DNA from: Mesorhizobium kowhaii
Lineage (GTDB): Bacteria > Pseudomonadota > Alphaproteobacteria > Rhizobiales > Rhizobiaceae
Assembly: GCF_003253745.1 (NCBI RefSeq)
Contig: NZ_MZXV01000062.1
Coordinates: 186,001 to 250,000 of the forward strand
Direction of reading: 5' to 3'
DNA length: 64,000 nucleotides
Shown here one piece after another: positions 27,866 through 35,609 of this stretch (position 1 is the stretch's first letter; every line of letters starts with the position of its first letter). A program made the translations under genes and the position numbers. The notes under the pieces were generated by a model. That model was not told the origin of the DNA. It saw nothing but the letters and a program-made list of their open reading frames with translations, and ran no database searches.

Positions 27866-28414
27866 ATGATTCGATTTGTGCTGGCTTTGCTTCTGCTCGC
27901 CATCCCGGCCGCAGCCCACGCCACAGACGCCGGCTGGGCGCTGTTGCGCGATGGCGGCCACGTCGTGCTGCTGCGTCATGCCATGGTCACCGGCACCACC
28001 GATCCGGCCAATTTCGACATCGACAGCTGTGCCACCCAGGTCAACCTGTCGGCGCGCGGTAAGCAGCAGGCGAGCAAGATCGGCGCCCTGTTTGCCGCCC
28101 GCGCGGCACCCATCGAGCGTGTGCTGTCCAGCCGCTATTGCCGCTGTCTCGACACCGCGCGCATCGCTTTCGAGGCCGAGCCGGAGCTCTTCGCGCCGCT
28201 CGATCTCCTGAAGGGCGATGAAACGCAGAAAGCCGCGCAGATCGCGGCGATCATGAAGGAAATCCGCGCCTATTCCGGCTCCGACAATCTGGTCATGGTC
28301 ACCCATCTGGAAGACATCGTGGCGCTGACCGGCGTCTCGCCGCGCGAAGGCGAGGCCGTGGTCGTCGAGCCGCAGGGCGACGGCCTGCGCGTGCTCGGCC
28401 GGGTCACCTTCTGA
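27866..28414 (+). CDS. Secreted histidine phosphatase family protein
   Basis: A 182-residue protein with a signal peptide (FVLALLLLAIPAAAHA) and the phosphoglycerate-mutase-like fold. The phosphohistidine motif is LLRHA with His38, and the second catalytic His lies in MVTHLEDIV; the arginine of the pocket is likely in SSRYCRCLDTA. It is expected in the periplasm, acting on a phosphorylated small molecule or protein. It follows the caspase-TPR gene by about 100 bases on the same strand and could share its transcript. The C-terminus is short for the family but complete. Confidence 0.82.
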   Translation: MIRFVLALLLLAIPAAAHATDAGWALLRDGGHVVLLRHAMVTGTTDPANFDIDSCATQVNLSARGKQQASKIGALFAARAAPIERVLSSRYCRCLDTARIAFEAEPELFAPLDLLKGDETQKAAQIAAIMKEIRAYSGSDNLVMVTHLEDIVALTGVSPREGEAVVVEPQGDGLRVLGRVTF

Positions 28415-28643
28415 CAGGCTGGCGCTTCGTCGTCGACGTTGGGCGCGGTGTTGCCGAAATGCCACCGCTGAAAGAAGCCGTAAATAGGCCACGACGATGC
28501 CGCTTGCGACAACCCGTCGCAGGGTCTATAGGCGCGCACCCGGTCACGAAAACCGAAGTGAGCACAACGGTTGGAGCTCTCGTCTCCGCCCGTGCAGGCG
28601 GCTTTGCCGCCCTGTATACGGTGCCGCTTGGGGGATTGGGATC

Positions 28644-28718
28644 GTGGATGTAGCTCAGTTGGGAGAGCGCCGGACTTGGGTCCGGAGGTCGGGGGTTCGA
28701 GTCCCTTCATCCGCACCA
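28644..28718 (+). tRNA. tRNA-like gene, Pro(UGG)-like, with abnormal anticodon loop
   Basis: The acceptor arms GTGGATG and CATCCGC pair fully (one G-T), the D arm GCTC/GAGC and a TTCGAGT T loop are present, and the 3' end encodes A-CCA. The anticodon arm is only 16 bases: the five-base stem CCGGA/TCCGG leaves a six-base loop CTTGGG instead of seven, or a four-base stem leaves an eight-base loop. The triplet after T33 would be TGG, but the D arm is not the usual bacterial tRNA-Pro form. It may be a working tRNA with unusual decoding or a decayed copy. Bases 28415-28643 upstream hold no gene I can support. Confidence 0.6.
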
Positions 28719-28790
28719 CGGATAGCTCAGTTTGGTTAGAGCATCAGATTCATAATCTGACTGTCGAAGGTTCGATTCCTTCTCCATTGG
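28716..28790 (+). tRNA. tRNA-like sequence, CAU anticodon, degenerate acceptor
   Basis: The D arm GCTC/GAGC, a clean anticodon arm TCAGA-TTCATAA-TCTGA with anticodon CAT, and a T arm GAAGG-TTCGATT-CCTTC are all present. The acceptor arms CCACGGA and TCCATTG pair at only five of seven positions, the discriminator is G, and no CCA is encoded. The 5' end overlaps the CCA end of the preceding tRNA-like gene. CAT means Met or, if modified, Ile. The missing CCA and mismatches suggest a decayed or phage-derived gene. Confidence 0.5.
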
Positions 28791-28844
28791 CTGACAAGCC
28801 AGCACCCTGCCAGGTGTTATCTGAAAACGGTCCGGGGCTGGAAT

Positions 28845-28976
28845 GCGAAAGACCTGACGGACGATCCAAGCCCTCGGGCGCGGATCATCCTGAGAGTCTT
28901 TCGCCATCGGCTCGCGGCCAGGCCCGCGGTGATGGTCAAGGCGCAGTGTCGCCGGCAAGGGAGGCCAAGGCCTCCG
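28845..28976 (+). other. Structured intergenic region before the slipin gene
   Basis: Between the tRNA-like pair and the slipin start (28791-29156, 366 bases) I see no gene but strong pairing. GCGAAAGAC at 28845-28853 pairs with GTCTTTCGC at 28896-28904, with further pairing inside, and GGAGGCC at 28961-28967 pairs with GGCCTCC at 28970-28976 over a two-base loop. This could be a long 5' leader of the slipin transcript or a small RNA. No known riboswitch class was recognised. Confidence 0.35.
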
Positions 28977-29156
28977 GCGCCCGCTTCCCTGCCCCGCGAT
29001 CCGCTCCCGAGGGCCCGCCACGGATTGATGCCACCAGTCCCCGGATCATTCGTGCCCGGACCATGACGTTAGAGACGATGTGAAACGAGAAACGAAGGGA
29101 AGATCGACGCATGACTTGACGCCTCGCATGGGGCCATGCCCGACAGGAGTAAGACA

Positions 29157-30299
29157 ATGACCATTCTCGACAAGGTTCTTGGACGCGAGCGCGCCCTCGT
29201 AAGGGAAAACGAACGTGCCCTCACCCTCTACAAGGGTGAGATCAAGGCTGTCCTGCTGCCGGGCGAATATTGGCTCGCCAACCGGCGCGGAAGCCTTGAG
29301 GTGTCACGGCACGATCTGAAGAACCCGGAATTCGTTTCGGCATACGAGAAGGCGTTGTTCGACAAGCTCCCGAATGTGGCCGCGCGTCATTTCACCGTCG
29401 TTCGCACCGGGCGCACGGACGTCGCCGTCATCGAGCGTGACGGCAACCTGCATGCCGTGCTGGCGCCGGATCGCAAGCTCGTGCTGTGGACGGATGCCGG
29501 TCCGTGGAAGGTGACGTCGATCGACACGTCGGCCGATCTCGCCATCGATGCGGCGGTCATGCGCCGGCTCGGCCAGGCCCGGAAGACGGAATTGATGTCC
29601 GTCCATCCGGTCGTCGACGGCCAGGCCGGACTGCTGTTCATCGACGGTGTCCTGGTCAGGACGCTGACGGCGGGCGTGCATGCTTTTTGGAACGTCGGAC
29701 GCATGGTGCAGATCAAGGTCGTCGACCTCAAGCGCCAGTCGCTCGACGTTGCCGGGCAGGAAGTGCTGACCAAGGATCGCGTCACGATCCGCGTCAACAT
29801 CGCCGCCGAATACCGGGTCGTCGATCCGGTCAAGGCGGTGAGCGCTGTCAAGGACTTCTCCGAAGCCCTCTACCGCGCCCTGCAGTACGCCTTCCGCAAG
29901 ACGCTGAGCGCGCTGACGCTCGACCAGATCCTTGAAAAGAAGGTGACGGTCGACGAGGAAGCGGCGGCCAAGGCCCGCGCCGACATGGCCGAGATCGGTG
30001 TGGAGGTCAGCGATATCGCCCTCAAGGATGTCATCCTGCCGGGCGAGATGCGCGAGATCCTCAACCAGGTGGTGTCGGCTGAAAAGCAGGCCGAGGCCAA
30101 CATCATCCGCCGCCGCGAGGAGACGAACGCCACGCGTTCGCTGCTCAACACGGCCCGGGTGATGGCGGAGAACCCGGTGATGCTGCGGCTGAAGGAGCTC
30201 GAGGCTCTGGAAACCATCGCCGGCAAGGTCGAGCGGCTGACCGTCCACAATGGAACGGGCGGACTGCTCAACGACCTGGTCAAGCTCCGCGACAGCTAA
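29157..30299 (+). CDS. Slipin (SPFH/stomatin-like) family protein
   Basis: A 380-residue SPFH-domain protein. An N-terminal segment (about 1-140) unique to the longer slipins is followed by the band-7 domain (QIKVVDLKRQSLDVAGQEV and VTIRVNIAAEYRVVDPVKA), the SALTLDQILEKK segment and a coiled-coil-like region (EMREILNQVVSAEKQAEANIIRRREETNATRSLLNTA). Slipins form membrane-associated oligomers and scaffold membrane proteins. Unlike many, this one has no obvious N-terminal membrane helix. ATG 29157 is preceded by AGGAG. The last base of its stop codon is the first base of a palindromic repeat. Confidence 0.85.
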   Translation: MTILDKVLGRERALVRENERALTLYKGEIKAVLLPGEYWLANRRGSLEVSRHDLKNPEFVSAYEKALFDKLPNVAARHFTVVRTGRTDVAVIERDGNLHAVLAPDRKLVLWTDAGPWKVTSIDTSADLAIDAAVMRRLGQARKTELMSVHPVVDGQAGLLFIDGVLVRTLTAGVHAFWNVGRMVQIKVVDLKRQSLDVAGQEVLTKDRVTIRVNIAAEYRVVDPVKAVSAVKDFSEALYRALQYAFRKTLSALTLDQILEKKVTVDEEAAAKARADMAEIGVEVSDIALKDVILPGEMREILNQVVSAEKQAEANIIRRREETNATRSLLNTARVMAENPVMLRLKELEALETIAGKVERLTVHNGTGGLLNDLVKLRDS

Positions 30300-30346
30300 T
30301 GCATGTCGCCCAAAAGTGGGTCCGGTTTTGGGAAAACGACATGCAT
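30299..30346. repeat. RIME-like palindromic repeat
   Basis: Outer arms ATGCATGTCG and CGACATGCAT bracket an inner imperfect palindrome around CCAAAA/TTTTGG. The form is that of short dispersed rhizobial intergenic elements. It starts on the last base of the slipin stop codon and is followed ten bases later by a second palindrome. Confidence 0.6.
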
Positions 30347-30356
30347 GGAAAAAAGA

Positions 30357-30403
30357 CTTAAAGCGCGTCGCATGAATCCGTTTTCAACGCGACGCGCTTT
30401 AAG
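30357..30403. repeat. Second palindromic repeat module
   Basis: CTTAAAGCGCGTCGC and GCGACGCGCTTTAAG are exact inverted arms of 15 bases around a 17-base loop. It may form a strong hairpin in RNA read from the slipin gene. Together with the element at 30299-30346 it makes up most of the 278-base gap before acpXL. Confidence 0.6.
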
Positions 30404-30421
30404 CTGACGTAACGTCAATGG

Positions 30422-30451
30422 GAAGAGCCGCCGGTCAACCGGCGGCTCTTC
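30422..30451. terminator. Rho-independent terminator-like hairpin
   Basis: GAAGAGCCGCCGGT and its exact complement ACCGGCGGCTCTTC are separated by two bases, giving a 14-base-pair stem, followed by a partly T-rich TTGCGTTT on the plus strand. It should end transcripts from the slipin side and isolate the acpXL operon that starts 126 bases later. Confidence 0.7.
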
Positions 30452-30577
30452 TTGCGTTTCCATAGGGCGCTTCCCATCTGCGCCCGGCGTATCAGGCCTT
30501 TTCCTGCCGGGAAAAACCGATTAGACAGCGCCCAAACACATGCGGACAGATTCCGCCCGCAACCGAAGGAAAAGCCC

Positions 30578-30859
30578 TTGTCCACCACGTTCGACAAAGT
30601 CGCCAAGATCATTGCCGACACCAGCGAGATCGATATCGACACCATTACGCCCGAGAGCCACACGATCGACGATCTCGGCATCGATAGCCTCGATTTCCTC
30701 GACATCGTCTTCGCCATCGACAAGGAATTCGGCATCAAGGTGCCGCTGGAAAAGTGGACCCAGGAGGTCAATGACGGCAAGGCTTCGACCGACGATTACT
30801 TCGTCATGAAGAACCTGTGCGCCAAGATCGACGCGCTGGTCGCCGCCAAGACCGCCTGA
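30578..30859 (+). CDS. acpXL: AcpXL, acyl carrier protein for very-long-chain lipid A fatty acid
   Basis: A 93-residue acyl carrier protein specialised for making 27-hydroxyoctacosanoate for lipid A. The phosphopantetheine serine is Ser37 in GIDSLDFLDIV, and the C-terminal half (VPLEKWTQEVNDGKASTDDYF) matches rhizobial AcpXL closely and is longer than housekeeping AcpP. The start is TTG at 30578, supported by GAAGGA upstream and by homology; the larger frame upstream is not used. It heads a run of five genes ending in lpxXL. Confidence 0.93.
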   Translation: MSTTFDKVAKIIADTSEIDIDTITPESHTIDDLGIDSLDFLDIVFAIDKEFGIKVPLEKWTQEVNDGKASTDDYFVMKNLCAKIDALVAAKTA

Positions 30860-30915
30860 CGTCAGTTGAGCGCGCGACCTTGACGCGCTCTGCCGCCTGA
30901 CCCACAAAGCCGCCC

Positions 30916-32106
30916 ATGAGCAGCCCCCACGACGTCGTCATCACTGGTATCGGCCTTGTCTCCTCGCTGGGAGAGGGTCCGGACGCCCATTGGCAGAAGC
31001 TCGCGCAGCCGGGTCTGCAGCCGGTGCTCGAAGCCGCGCGTTTCGCGCCCTACACTGTCCATCCGCTGCCCGAGATCGACTGGAACCTGCAGATCGCCAA
31101 GCGCGGCGACCAGCGTCAGATGGAGACCTGGCAGAGGCTCGGCACCTATGCTGCCGGCCTAGCGCTGGACGATGCCGGCATCAAGGGCAATGACGACCTC
31201 TGCGCAACCATGGACATGGTGGTGGCCGCCGGTGGCGGCGAGCGCGACGAGGCGGTCGACGCCGCCATTCTCGCCGCTTCGGAAAGCCGCAACGACCGCG
31301 ATGTGCTGCTCAACGAGAAGCTGACCACCGAATTGCGGCCGACGCTGTTCCTGGCGCAGCTTTCCAATCTGCTCGCCGGCAATATCTCCATCGTCCACAA
31401 GGTGACCGGCTCGTCTAGAACCTTCATGGGCGAGGAAGGTGCGGGCGTCGCCGCCGTCGAAACGGCCGCCGCGCGCATCCGCTCCGGCCAGTCGACGCAT
31501 ATCCTGGTCGGCGGCGCCTTCCAGACCGAACATTCCGACATGCTGCTCGGCTACGAGCTTGCCGGTTATTTGCATCGCGGCCCGTGGAAGCCGGTCTGGC
31601 AAAGACAGGGCGCTGAAGGCGGCGGCGTGGTGTCAGGCTCCGGCGGTGCCTTCCTGGTGCTGGAGCAGCGCGAACACGCGACAAGCCGTGGGCGCAAGAT
31701 CTATGCCGAGCTCGGGCCGATCGTCTCCGGCCGCGCCAGGCGGCGGCGCGGAGAACTCGACGCGGAGATCGCCGCGCTGCTCAGCCAAGCGGCGCTGCCG
31801 AACGGCAAGCTGCTTGCCCTGTCGGGCGCGTCGGGCGCGCATGCCGCAACCACCGCCGAGAAAGCAGCGCTCGATGCCAATCCGGCGATCGCTTCTCGCG
31901 GCTTCTCGACGCTGACCGGACATATGAAGGAAGCGCAGTTTCCGTTCGCCGTAGCGCTGGCCGCACTCGCCATCGACCGCAAGGCCGCCTACCCCGTTTT
32001 TGATGCCGCTGCCGAGACGCCATTCGAAGGCGTTCCCGCAACCGTCCTTGCAACGGCTATCGGCTATCACCAATTCGAGGGCATGGCGCTGGTCAACGCC
32101 GCCTGA
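30916..32106 (+). CDS. FabF2XL-type ketosynthase homologue lacking the catalytic Cys
   Basis: A 396-residue protein with the beta-ketoacyl-ACP synthase fold (DVVITGIGLVSSLGEG start; SGSGGAFLVLEQ late) in the VLCFA cluster. At the nucleophile position, where its neighbour has TACASG, it reads VTGSSRTF (residues 163-170), so the active Cys is replaced by Ser. The first His motif (NAHGTST in the neighbour) is also lost, while the second (TGHMKEA, His336) remains. This resembles the chain-length-factor partner of type II polyketide synthases. It is followed 54 bases later by the intact synthase, so a heterodimer is a reasonable inference. Confidence 0.85.
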   Translation: MSSPHDVVITGIGLVSSLGEGPDAHWQKLAQPGLQPVLEAARFAPYTVHPLPEIDWNLQIAKRGDQRQMETWQRLGTYAAGLALDDAGIKGNDDLCATMDMVVAAGGGERDEAVDAAILAASESRNDRDVLLNEKLTTELRPTLFLAQLSNLLAGNISIVHKVTGSSRTFMGEEGAGVAAVETAAARIRSGQSTHILVGGAFQTEHSDMLLGYELAGYLHRGPWKPVWQRQGAEGGGVVSGSGGAFLVLEQREHATSRGRKIYAELGPIVSGRARRRRGELDAEIAALLSQAALPNGKLLALSGASGAHAATTAEKAALDANPAIASRGFSTLTGHMKEAQFPFAVALAALAIDRKAAYPVFDAAAETPFEGVPATVLATAIGYHQFEGMALVNAA

Positions 32107-32160
32107 GGCGGCGCTCCGCAATCCATGCTGTAACGAGACTAGAAGGTCGAGGGCTCCCGG

Positions 32161-33432
32161 ATGGCCAATCTGAACGATCACATGGGCAGGCCAATCGTCG
32201 CCGTCACCGGCATCGGCGTGGTGACCTCGCTTGGCGTCGGCAAGGCCGACAATTGGGCAGCGCTGACTTCCGGCAAATCGGGCATCCACCCGATCACCCG
32301 CTTTCCGGTCGACCATCTCAACACCCGCATCTCCGGCACCGTCGACTTCCTGGCGTCGAGTTCGAAAGGTGCCAGCCCCCTCACCTATGAGCTTGCCGAA
32401 ACCGCCGCGCACGAGGCCGTGGCCGAAGCCGGTCTCAATTCCAGTGACTTCGGTGGTCCTCTGTTCCTTGCTTCGCCACCGGTCGAACTCGACTGGCACG
32501 AACGCTTCTCGCTCTACAATTCCGACAAAAAGGATGCCGGCGCCGAAAGGCTGCTGCGGGTGGCGCGCGGGCTGAAGGTGACAGACATTTTCGAGACCAC
32601 GCAATTCGGTTCGATCGCCGACCGGCTCGCCGACCGCTTCGGCACGCGCGGCCTGCCGATCACGCTGTCGACCGCTTGTGCCTCCGGCGCCACCGCCATC
32701 CAGCTCGGCGTCGAGGCGATCCGCCGCGGCGAATGCGACCGGGCGCTGTCGATCGGCGCCGACGGTTCGGCGACCGCCGAGGCACTGATCCGTTTCTCGC
32801 TGCTGTCGGCGCTTTCCACCCACAACGACATCCCGGAAAAAGCATCAAAACCCTTCTCCAAGGATCGCGACGGCTTCGTGCTGGCCGAAGGCTCCGGCGC
32901 GCTCGTGCTGGAATCGCTGGAAGCAGCACTTGCCCGTGGAGCCACCGTCCTCGGCATTCTGCGCGGCTGTGGCGAAAAGGCCGACGACTTCCACCGCACC
33001 CGCTCCAAGCCGGACGGTTCGCCGGCGATCGCGGCGGTTCGTGCCGCCCTTGCCGACGCCGGCCTGGGCAAAGACGAGATCGACTACGTCAATGCCCATG
33101 GCACCTCGACGCCGGAAAACGACAAGATGGAGCACCTGTCGCTGTCGACGGTGTTCGGTGAGCGGATCGGCTCGATGCCGGTCTCGTCGAACAAGTCGAT
33201 GATCGGCCACACACTGTCGGCGGCCGGTGCTGTCGAGGCGGCGTTCTCGCTGATGACGATGCGCGAAAGCGTCATTCCGCCGACCATCAACTACGACAAT
33301 CCCGACCCGGCGATCGTGCTCGACGTGGTGCCGAACAAGAAGCGCAACGCCGAGGTCCGCAGCGTTCTGTCGAACTCCTTCGGCTTCGGCGGCCAGAACA
33401 CTTGCCTTGTCATGGCGCGGGAACCGGTCTAA
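32161..33432 (+). CDS. fabF1XL: FabF1XL-type beta-ketoacyl-ACP synthase II
   Basis: A 423-residue ketosynthase with a complete active site: Cys173 in STACASGATA, His313 in VNAHGTSTPEND, Lys345 and His350 in SNKSMIGHTLSAAGAVEA. It condenses malonyl-ACP with the growing acyl-AcpXL chain in VLCFA synthesis. It lies third in the acpXL-to-lpxXL run, 36 bases before the alcohol dehydrogenase gene. ATG 32161 gives a slightly longer N-terminus (MANLNDHMGRPIVAVTGIGV) than housekeeping FabF. Confidence 0.92.
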   Translation: MANLNDHMGRPIVAVTGIGVVTSLGVGKADNWAALTSGKSGIHPITRFPVDHLNTRISGTVDFLASSSKGASPLTYELAETAAHEAVAEAGLNSSDFGGPLFLASPPVELDWHERFSLYNSDKKDAGAERLLRVARGLKVTDIFETTQFGSIADRLADRFGTRGLPITLSTACASGATAIQLGVEAIRRGECDRALSIGADGSATAEALIRFSLLSALSTHNDIPEKASKPFSKDRDGFVLAEGSGALVLESLEAALARGATVLGILRGCGEKADDFHRTRSKPDGSPAIAAVRAALADAGLGKDEIDYVNAHGTSTPENDKMEHLSLSTVFGERIGSMPVSSNKSMIGHTLSAAGAVEAAFSLMTMRESVIPPTINYDNPDPAIVLDVVPNKKRNAEVRSVLSNSFGFGGQNTCLVMAREPV

Positions 33433-33468
33433 GCGACCTTTTTCCGCCAATCAGAACCGACAGGCTCC

Positions 33469-34497
33469 ATGCGCGCACTGCAACTTATCGAGGACCGCCG
33501 TCTTGAGACGGTGGACCTGCCGCCTCCTCCGCCGCCGGCACTCGGCGAAGTCACACTGCGCATCAAGGCGGTGGCGCTGAACCACATCGACGTCTGGGGC
33601 TGGCGCGGCATGGCCTTCGCCAAGCGCAAGCTGCCGCTGGTCGTCGGCGCGGAAGCCTCCGGCGAGGTCGAGGCGGTCGGTCCCGGCGTTTCCAGTCTCT
33701 TGCCCGGACAGTTGGTGTCGATCTACGGCGCGCGCACCTGCGGCCTTTGCCGTGCCTGCCGCGAAGGCCGCGACAATCTCTGCGAACATGTTTCGGGCGT
33801 TCACGGCTTCCATCTCGACGGCTTCGCGCAGGAGAAGATCAACCTGCCGGCGCGCCTGCTGGTCCCCGCCCCGCCCGGCGTGACCGATATCGGCGCTGCG
33901 GTGGCGCCAGTCACCTTCGGCACCGTCGAGCACATGCTGTTCGACAACGCCAGGCTGCAGCCCGGCGAGACCATCCTTGTCCATGCCGGCGGCTCCGGCA
34001 TCGGCTCGGCGGCCATCCAGCTGGCGAAGCGGATGGGCTGCACGATCATCACCACGGTCGGCTCGAACGACAAGATCGACAAGGCCAAAGCGCTCGGCGC
34101 CGACCATGTCATCAACTATCGCGACGACCGCTTCGAAGGCGTCGTGCGCAAGCTGACCAAGAAGAAGGGCGTCGATGTCGTCTTCGAACATGTCGGCGCC
34201 GACACCTTTGCCGCCTCGATGCTGTGCCTGAAGCGCGGCGGTCGCCTGGTGACCTGCGGCTCGACCTCGGGCGTGTCGACGCAGATCAATTTGATGCAGC
34301 TGTTCCAGCAGCAATTGAAACTGCTCGGTTCCTTCGGCTGCCGCATGGAGAACATGGCCAACGCCATGCAGAAAATGGCGGCGGGACAGGTCGCACCGGT
34401 CATCGACACCGAAGTCGGCTTCGGCGATATCGATGCCGCGCTGAAGCGCATGGAAGGCCGCGACGTGTTCGGCAAGATCATCCTGCGCGTCACATAG
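33469..34497 (+). CDS. Zinc-type alcohol dehydrogenase/quinone reductase-like protein of the VLCFA cluster
   Basis: A 342-residue MDR-superfamily oxidoreductase. It has the GroES-like N-terminal domain, a structural zinc lobe with Cys residues in RTCGLCRACREGRDNLCEH, and a Rossmann NAD(P) site in ILVHAGGSGIGSAAIQLAKRMG. Its position between ketosynthase and acyltransferase is conserved in rhizobial acpXL-lpxXL clusters, where it is thought to serve as enoyl-ACP reductase or to act in omega-1 oxidation. Which step it performs is not settled by sequence. Confidence 0.88.
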   Translation: MRALQLIEDRRLETVDLPPPPPPALGEVTLRIKAVALNHIDVWGWRGMAFAKRKLPLVVGAEASGEVEAVGPGVSSLLPGQLVSIYGARTCGLCRACREGRDNLCEHVSGVHGFHLDGFAQEKINLPARLLVPAPPGVTDIGAAVAPVTFGTVEHMLFDNARLQPGETILVHAGGSGIGSAAIQLAKRMGCTIITTVGSNDKIDKAKALGADHVINYRDDRFEGVVRKLTKKKGVDVVFEHVGADTFAASMLCLKRGGRLVTCGSTSGVSTQINLMQLFQQQLKLLGSFGCRMENMANAMQKMAAGQVAPVIDTEVGFGDIDAALKRMEGRDVFGKIILRVT

Positions 34498-34501
34498 AGC
34501 C

Positions 34502-35500
34502 TTGACCTCAGTGTTCAAGAAGTTTCGCCGGGATCTCAAATTTCGCTATGGCAGGCAGCTGCGCCAGTTGAACTACTGGCTGGTTGCACGTGCGGCGATG
34601 CTGATCATCTCGGTCCTGCGCTTGCTGCCGGCCGACAGCGCGCTGAATTTCGCTGACCGCGTCGCACGCCGTGTCGGCCCCCGGGTGGGGCGCCATCAGG
34701 TCGCCGTCGACAATTTGCGCAAGGCCTATCCGGGAAAGAGCGAAGCCGAGATCCAGGCCATCGCATCGGACATGTGGGGCAACATGGCCCGCCTCGCCGC
34801 CGAATACATCTTTCTCGACGCCCTGTTCGACTACGACCCCGCCGCCACCAGCCCGGGACGGGTCGAGGTCAAGGGGATAGAACACTTCGTCGAGATCGCC
34901 GCCGAAAAGCAGCCGCATATCGTCTTCACCGGCCATCTCGGCAATTTCGAATTGTTGCCGGTGGCCGCCGCGACCTTCGGCATGAACATCACGGCGCTGT
35001 TTCGCCCGCCCAACAATCCCTATCTCGCCGACTACATCCTCTCGACGCGCCGCTCGACCATGGGCTCATTGCTGCCATCGATGGCCGGTGCCTCGTTCGC
35101 GTTGGCCGGCGTCCTGGAGAACGGCGGCAACATCGGCGTCTTGGTCGACCAGAAATTCTCCAACGGCCTGGAGACGACATTCTTCGGCCGTCCCTGCCAG
35201 AGCAATCGCGTCCTGGGCACCCTTGCCCGTCACTACGACTGCGACGTCTATCCGGCGCGCTGCGTCAGGCTTCCGGGCAACCGCTTCCGGCTCGAGATCG
35301 AGGACAGGCTGATCTTGCCGCGCACCGCTGACGGCATCGTTGATGTCCACGCCACCACACAGCTTCTCAACGACGTAGTCGAGCGGTGGGTACGCGAAGA
35401 TCCCGGCCAGTGGATGTGGTTCCATAAAAGGTGGGAGATCGGCGGCGGCCGGCGGGGAAAGCGGCCCACGCAGGCAAAAGCGCCAGTCGCTGGTGCCTGA
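34502..35500 (+). CDS. lpxXL: LpxXL, very-long-chain lipid A acyltransferase
   Basis: A 332-residue member of the LpxL/HtrB family that transfers the C28 acyl chain from AcpXL to lipid A at the inner membrane. There is one N-terminal membrane segment (LVARAAMLIISVLRLLPA), and the catalytic HX4E motif is His145-Glu150 in FTGHLGNFE. It ends the VLCFA run and starts four bases after the previous stop, with TTG at 34502. Loss of this modification in rhizobia weakens the outer membrane and delays nodule invasion. Confidence 0.92.
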   Translation: MTSVFKKFRRDLKFRYGRQLRQLNYWLVARAAMLIISVLRLLPADSALNFADRVARRVGPRVGRHQVAVDNLRKAYPGKSEAEIQAIASDMWGNMARLAAEYIFLDALFDYDPAATSPGRVEVKGIEHFVEIAAEKQPHIVFTGHLGNFELLPVAAATFGMNITALFRPPNNPYLADYILSTRRSTMGSLLPSMAGASFALAGVLENGGNIGVLVDQKFSNGLETTFFGRPCQSNRVLGTLARHYDCDVYPARCVRLPGNRFRLEIEDRLILPRTADGIVDVHATTQLLNDVVERWVREDPGQWMWFHKRWEIGGGRRGKRPTQAKAPVAGA

Positions 35501-35573
35501 GCCCGTTGATTGGCTTACCGGTCCTGACATTCGTAGCTTTGTTGGTCAGGGAATCTTAAACGGCCGGGGTGCA

Positions 35574-35590
35574 AATATCTCAGAGATATT
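35574..35590. promoter_or_regulatory. Perfect 17-base palindrome before the methyltransferase gene
   Basis: AATATCTC, one base, GAGATATT is a perfect inverted repeat in a locally AT-rich stretch, 19 bases before the preferred methyltransferase start at 35610. The position suits an operator or promoter overlap. If the gene used the earlier start at 35493 this would be coding. Confidence 0.35.
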
Positions 35591-35609
35591 CATCGGCTGG
35601 ACCCGTTGC

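Noticed and set aside
28644..28790. tRNA attachment site of an integrated island
   Set aside because: No integrase gene lies on either side and no repeated tRNA 3' end was seen to mark a second boundary.
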